Shown here one piece after another: positions 61,272-64,000 of a stretch of DNA of 64,000 nt (positions within the stretch are counted from its first letter, which is position 1; each line of letters begins with the position of its first letter). The DNA comes from Halobacteriovorax vibrionivorans (GTDB taxonomy: Bacteria > Bdellovibrionota > Bacteriovoracia > Bacteriovoracales > Bacteriovoracaceae): positions 1 to 64,000 of the forward strand of contig NZ_QDKL01000003.1 of NCBI RefSeq assembly GCF_003346865.1, in the 5' to 3' direction. Made by a program: the position numbers and the translations under genes. The notes beneath the pieces are model-generated. The model saw only the letters and a list, made by a program, of their open reading frames with translations, ran no database searches and had not been told where the DNA came from.

Positions 61272-62578
61272 AATTGATTCAAGGTTTTTCAAAACTATCA
61301 AAAGAACAAAAGGTCCAGTTTATTGCAAACCGCTTATCAAATGATGGCCAAGATCAGAATATCGATGCACAAAAAGTGAAAGAACAATTACTTTCATTTT
61401 GGCATTCTGATAAGAAGCTACAATCTACTTTTGATGAGTTCTCAGAAAATACAATTACAAATTTCTATCTACCATATGGCCTAGTTCCTAATTTCGTTCT
61501 TAATAACGAAGTTTATACAGTTCCAATGGTTATTGAAGAGAGTTCTGTTGTTGCAGCCTTATCTAAGGCCGCAAAGTTTTGGTCAACTCGCGGTGGTTTT
61601 AAGGCCGAAGTTATTGCAAGCGAAAAGATTGGCCAGGTCCACTTTATCTACGAAGGAGATAAAGAGAGCTTAAAGTCTTTTTTTGAAGATAAGAAAATCG
61701 ATATCCTAAATTCACTTGCACCAATCACTGTAAATATGGATAAGCGTGGTGGTGGAGTACGATCTATTGAGTTAGTTGATCTAACAGATAAAGAAGAAAA
61801 TTATTATCAAATAAAAATGTCGTTTGAAACATGCGATGCCATGGGTGCTAATTTCATTAATTCAGTTCTAGAAGCTGTAGGTAAGTACCTTGAAGACTCG
61901 CTTGGTGAAGATGTACAGGTCGTCATGTGTATACTTTCAAATTATACGCCTGATTGTCGTGTGAGAGCATGGGTTGAATGTCCAATTGAGGATCTTGCTG
62001 AAAAATCGATTGGTATGGATACTGCTACTTTCGCATCAAAGTTTGCACGAGCAGTAAGAATTGCTCATATTGATCCACACCGTGCCACAACTCACAATAA
62101 AGGAATCTTTAATGGGATTGATGGAGTTGTTATAGCAACTGGTAATGACTTCAGAGCAGTTGAAGCATGTGGACATACATATGCAGCTCGTGATGGACAA
62201 TACCGATCACTAACAAATTGCAAAGTAGAAAACGGGAACTTCTATTTTGAAATTGATATTCCAATGGCCCTTGGAACGGTTGGAGGACTGACAAAACTCC
62301 ATCCTCTAGCAAAGATGTCTCTTGATATCTTAGAGCGACCAAGTGCTAATAAGCTAATGATGATTGCTGCAACAGTTGGCCTTGCCCAAAATTTTGCGGC
62401 CCTTAAAAGTCTTGTTACAAGTGGAATTCAAAAAGGGCATATGAAAATGCACCTAATGAATATTCTGGGACAACTTGAAGCAACAACAACTGAAAAAGAG
62501 CAAATTGTTAATCATTTTGCTGATAAGGTTGTTTCATTTAGCGCAGTAAGAGAAGAGTTAAATAATTTAAGAAGTTAG
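61268..62578 (+). CDS. mvaA: Hydroxymethylglutaryl-CoA reductase, class II
   Basis: 436 residues from a TTG start. ENTITNFYLPYGLVPNFVLN then TVPMVIEESSVVAALSKAAKFW are the class II (Pseudomonas mevalonii type) substrate region. CDAMGANFINSVLEA carries the catalytic Asp, and GHMKMH has the catalytic His391. It reduces HMG-CoA to mevalonate with NAD(P)H, the committed step. There is no membrane domain, as usual for class II. Follows fni with a four-base overlap and precedes a GHMP kinase by six bases. Confidence 0.95.
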   Translation: MKLIQGFSKLSKEQKVQFIANRLSNDGQDQNIDAQKVKEQLLSFWHSDKKLQSTFDEFSENTITNFYLPYGLVPNFVLNNEVYTVPMVIEESSVVAALSKAAKFWSTRGGFKAEVIASEKIGQVHFIYEGDKESLKSFFEDKKIDILNSLAPITVNMDKRGGGVRSIELVDLTDKEENYYQIKMSFETCDAMGANFINSVLEAVGKYLEDSLGEDVQVVMCILSNYTPDCRVRAWVECPIEDLAEKSIGMDTATFASKFARAVRIAHIDPHRATTHNKGIFNGIDGVVIATGNDFRAVEACGHTYAARDGQYRSLTNCKVENGNFYFEIDIPMALGTVGGLTKLHPLAKMSLDILERPSANKLMMIAATVGLAQNFAALKSLVTSGIQKGHMKMHLMNILGQLEATTTEKEQIVNHFADKVVSFSAVREELNNLRS

Positions 62579-62584
62579 GGGACT

Positions 62585-63616
62585 ATGAACACAACACACA
62601 CTAGTAATAATATCCTTAAGTATTTGGAAGGGGAGCAATTTCTTGAGCTTCCTAAAAACGGCCAATTATATTTTGGCCACGGAAAGCTTCTGCTTTCTGG
62701 GGAGTACTTTGTTTTAGATGGTGCTAAGGCACTGGGCCTACCTACTACAGTAGGGCAGTCTTTAAGAGTTCAATACTCTTCTTCATTTGATCCTAAGTTA
62801 TATTGGAAGTCCTATGATCCAGCTGGAAAGCTTTGGTTTGAAGTAACTTTTGAATTTTGGCATTTCAATATTCTAAATGAAAACCCTACAAAAGAGATGA
62901 TTGTCTTACAACAAATGTTAAGACAAGCAAGAAGACAGAATAAGCATTTCTTAAGAGATGGTGTTGATGTTCATGTTGTAACACAACTTGGTTTCCCACT
63001 CGAATGGGGATTAGGGTCTTCTTCTACTTTAATTCATAATATTGCTGATTGGGCCATGATTTCGCCATTTGAACTTGCCTTTAATACTTTAGGTGGTTCT
63101 GGGTATGATATTGCATGTGCACAAAGTGAAGAGCCAATTATTTATCAAAAAGGTGGAGAAGGACCAAATTGGTCTCCTATCGAATTTAATCCAAGTTTTA
63201 AAAATAACCTCTACTTCATTTATCTTGGACACAAGAAGAATTCTCGTGATGCTATTGAGTATTACAACGAGCTACGTCCACATTCGCCAGAGATTATTAA
63301 TACAATCAGTGAACTATCTATGCAGATGGCCACTGCAAATACTCAAGAAGAATTTAATTTCTTAATTCGTGCTCATGAAGATATCGTGAGTTCTCATCTA
63401 AAGCTTAGCCCAATTAAGAAAGAGGCCTTTAGTGATTTTGATGGAGAAATTAAATCTCTAGGTGCATGGGGTGGGGACTTTATTCTTGCATCAAGTAATG
63501 GACCACGCAAGTATGTGAAAAACTACTTCGATCAAAAAGGTCTGAAAGTTTGTATTCCATATCGTGAATTAATTGTTGAAACTCAAACACCAAGTGAAAT
63601 TAAAAATGTCCACTAA
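62585..63616 (+). CDS. GHMP kinase of the mevalonate pathway
   Basis: 343 residues. GHGKLLLSGEYFVLDGAKAL at about 28-47 is the N-terminal GHMP motif. EWGLGSSSTLIHNIADW is the ATP-binding P-loop variant, and GGSGYDIACAQSEEPIIY carries the catalytic Asp. LGAWGGDFILASSNGP near the C-terminus is motif III. By position it should phosphorylate mevalonate or phosphomevalonate; the sequence does not decide which. The last 11 bases overlap the decarboxylase start. Confidence 0.88.
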   Translation: MNTTHTSNNILKYLEGEQFLELPKNGQLYFGHGKLLLSGEYFVLDGAKALGLPTTVGQSLRVQYSSSFDPKLYWKSYDPAGKLWFEVTFEFWHFNILNENPTKEMIVLQQMLRQARRQNKHFLRDGVDVHVVTQLGFPLEWGLGSSSTLIHNIADWAMISPFELAFNTLGGSGYDIACAQSEEPIIYQKGGEGPNWSPIEFNPSFKNNLYFIYLGHKKNSRDAIEYYNELRPHSPEIINTISELSMQMATANTQEEFNFLIRAHEDIVSSHLKLSPIKKEAFSDFDGEIKSLGAWGGDFILASSNGPRKYVKNYFDQKGLKVCIPYRELIVETQTPSEIKNVH

Positions 63617-64000
63617 TTTTACTCTGATTGATTTTGATATTGATAAATTAGATAATGGACTTGAATTTACAGTTAAGAGTCCATCAAATATTGCCTTGAT
63701 AAAGTATTGGGGAAAGTATGGTGAGCAATTACCTTCAAACCCTTCTTTAAGTGTAACCTTAAATAATGCTTATACTCAAACGACATATAAAATTCAAAGA
63801 TCCTCAGAATTTGAACTTGATTTTAAATTTGAATCAAAACCAAATGATAAATTTAAGCAAAGGGTAGAGAAGTTCTTTAAAAGGGCCGCTGTTGTTTTTC
63901 CTTTTATAGAAAATATCAAAGTTGAAATGGATTCTCACAACTCATTTCCTCACTCTTCTGGTATCGCTTCTTCGGCCGCATCAATGGCCAACTTTGCAAG
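63606..64000 (+). CDS. mvaD: Diphosphomevalonate decarboxylase, 5' part
   Basis: The first 131 residues of a protein cut by the window edge. VKSPSNIALIKYWGKYGEQLPSN with LIKYWGK, and SHNSFPHSSGIASSAASMAN as the ATP-binding loop, identify MvaD. It makes IPP from diphosphomevalonate with ATP. The ATG at 63606 lies inside the previous gene (11-base overlap). With it the operon covers the late mevalonate pathway apart from HMG-CoA synthase and a second kinase, which may follow outside the window. Confidence 0.93.
   Translation, partial: MSTNFTLIDFDIDKLDNGLEFTVKSPSNIALIKYWGKYGEQLPSNPSLSVTLNNAYTQTTYKIQRSSEFELDFKFESKPNDKFKQRVEKFFKRAAVVFPFIENIKVEMDSHNSFPHSSGIASSAASMANFA

Overview
The window is AT-rich, gene-dense bacterial chromosome from a Gram-negative organism. 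It carries many signal peptides, lipoproteins and outer-membrane beta-barrels, Shine-Dalgarno sites of the AGGAG type, and short or overlapping gene junctions. A mevalonate-pathway operon (type 2 IPP isomerase, class II HMG-CoA reductase, GHMP kinase, diphosphomevalonate decarboxylase) lies at the right edge. That pathway is rare in Gram-negative bacteria but is a reported hallmark of predatory Bdellovibrio-like bacteria. With the giant surface protein, the base composition and the many unrecognised envelope proteins, my best inference is a Bacteriovorax/Halobacteriovorax-type member of the Bdellovibrionota. No rRNA, tRNA, CRISPR array or complete insertion sequence was found.

Layout. 1-800 looks accessory: the tail of a possible toxin, an immunity-like partner, a 10-bp tandem repeat, a terminator and a 201-bp inverted-repeat element. 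785-14,100 holds small envelope genes, a transglutaminase-like/barrel protein, UspA plus a cytochrome c lipoprotein, a Na/Pi cotransporter, YebC, an HEXXH protein and other secreted proteins. 14,105-23,535 has a lipocalin and a 2,971-residue surface protein made of ten cadherin-like repeats in alternating A/B types, Ig-like repeats and an NHL-type propeller. 24,300-28,340 is a candidate redox/sulfur module: a Crp/Fnr regulator, a perfect FNR-type box placed at -41.5 from a good -10, a split YeeE/YedE transporter and two paralogous membrane sensors, one without a kinase domain. 28,300-31,600 holds a FecR-domain barrel protein, a bacterioferritin lacking the haem methionine and two tiny lipoproteins.

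31,630-31,945 is a tandem array of three ~105-nt structured non-coding units with compensatory base changes, each followed by its own terminator. 31,949-34,778 is a PhnCDE-type ABC transporter without a C-P lyase. 35,000-46,100 is mostly lineage-specific genes, including a three-gene operon ending in a coiled-coil protein fused to an sHSP-like domain, MgtC, an APP1-like HAD phosphatase, and a slipin. A candidate small RNA and a 41-aa ORF sit between the slipin and NfeD genes. 47,700-60,150 has guanine deaminase, an XRE regulator, malate dehydrogenase, a MITE-like inverted repeat, a P2-type cation ATPase operon, two U32 proteins (one without the cysteine cluster), and two methyltransferases. 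60,250-64,000 is the mevalonate operon, cut by the window edge.

The most interesting unexplained items are the structured RNA array (31,632-31,945), the small RNA with C/U-rich loops (46,171-46,250), and the FNR-box/sensor-pair module (24,329-28,339). All functional statements rest on motif reading by eye; no database search was run.
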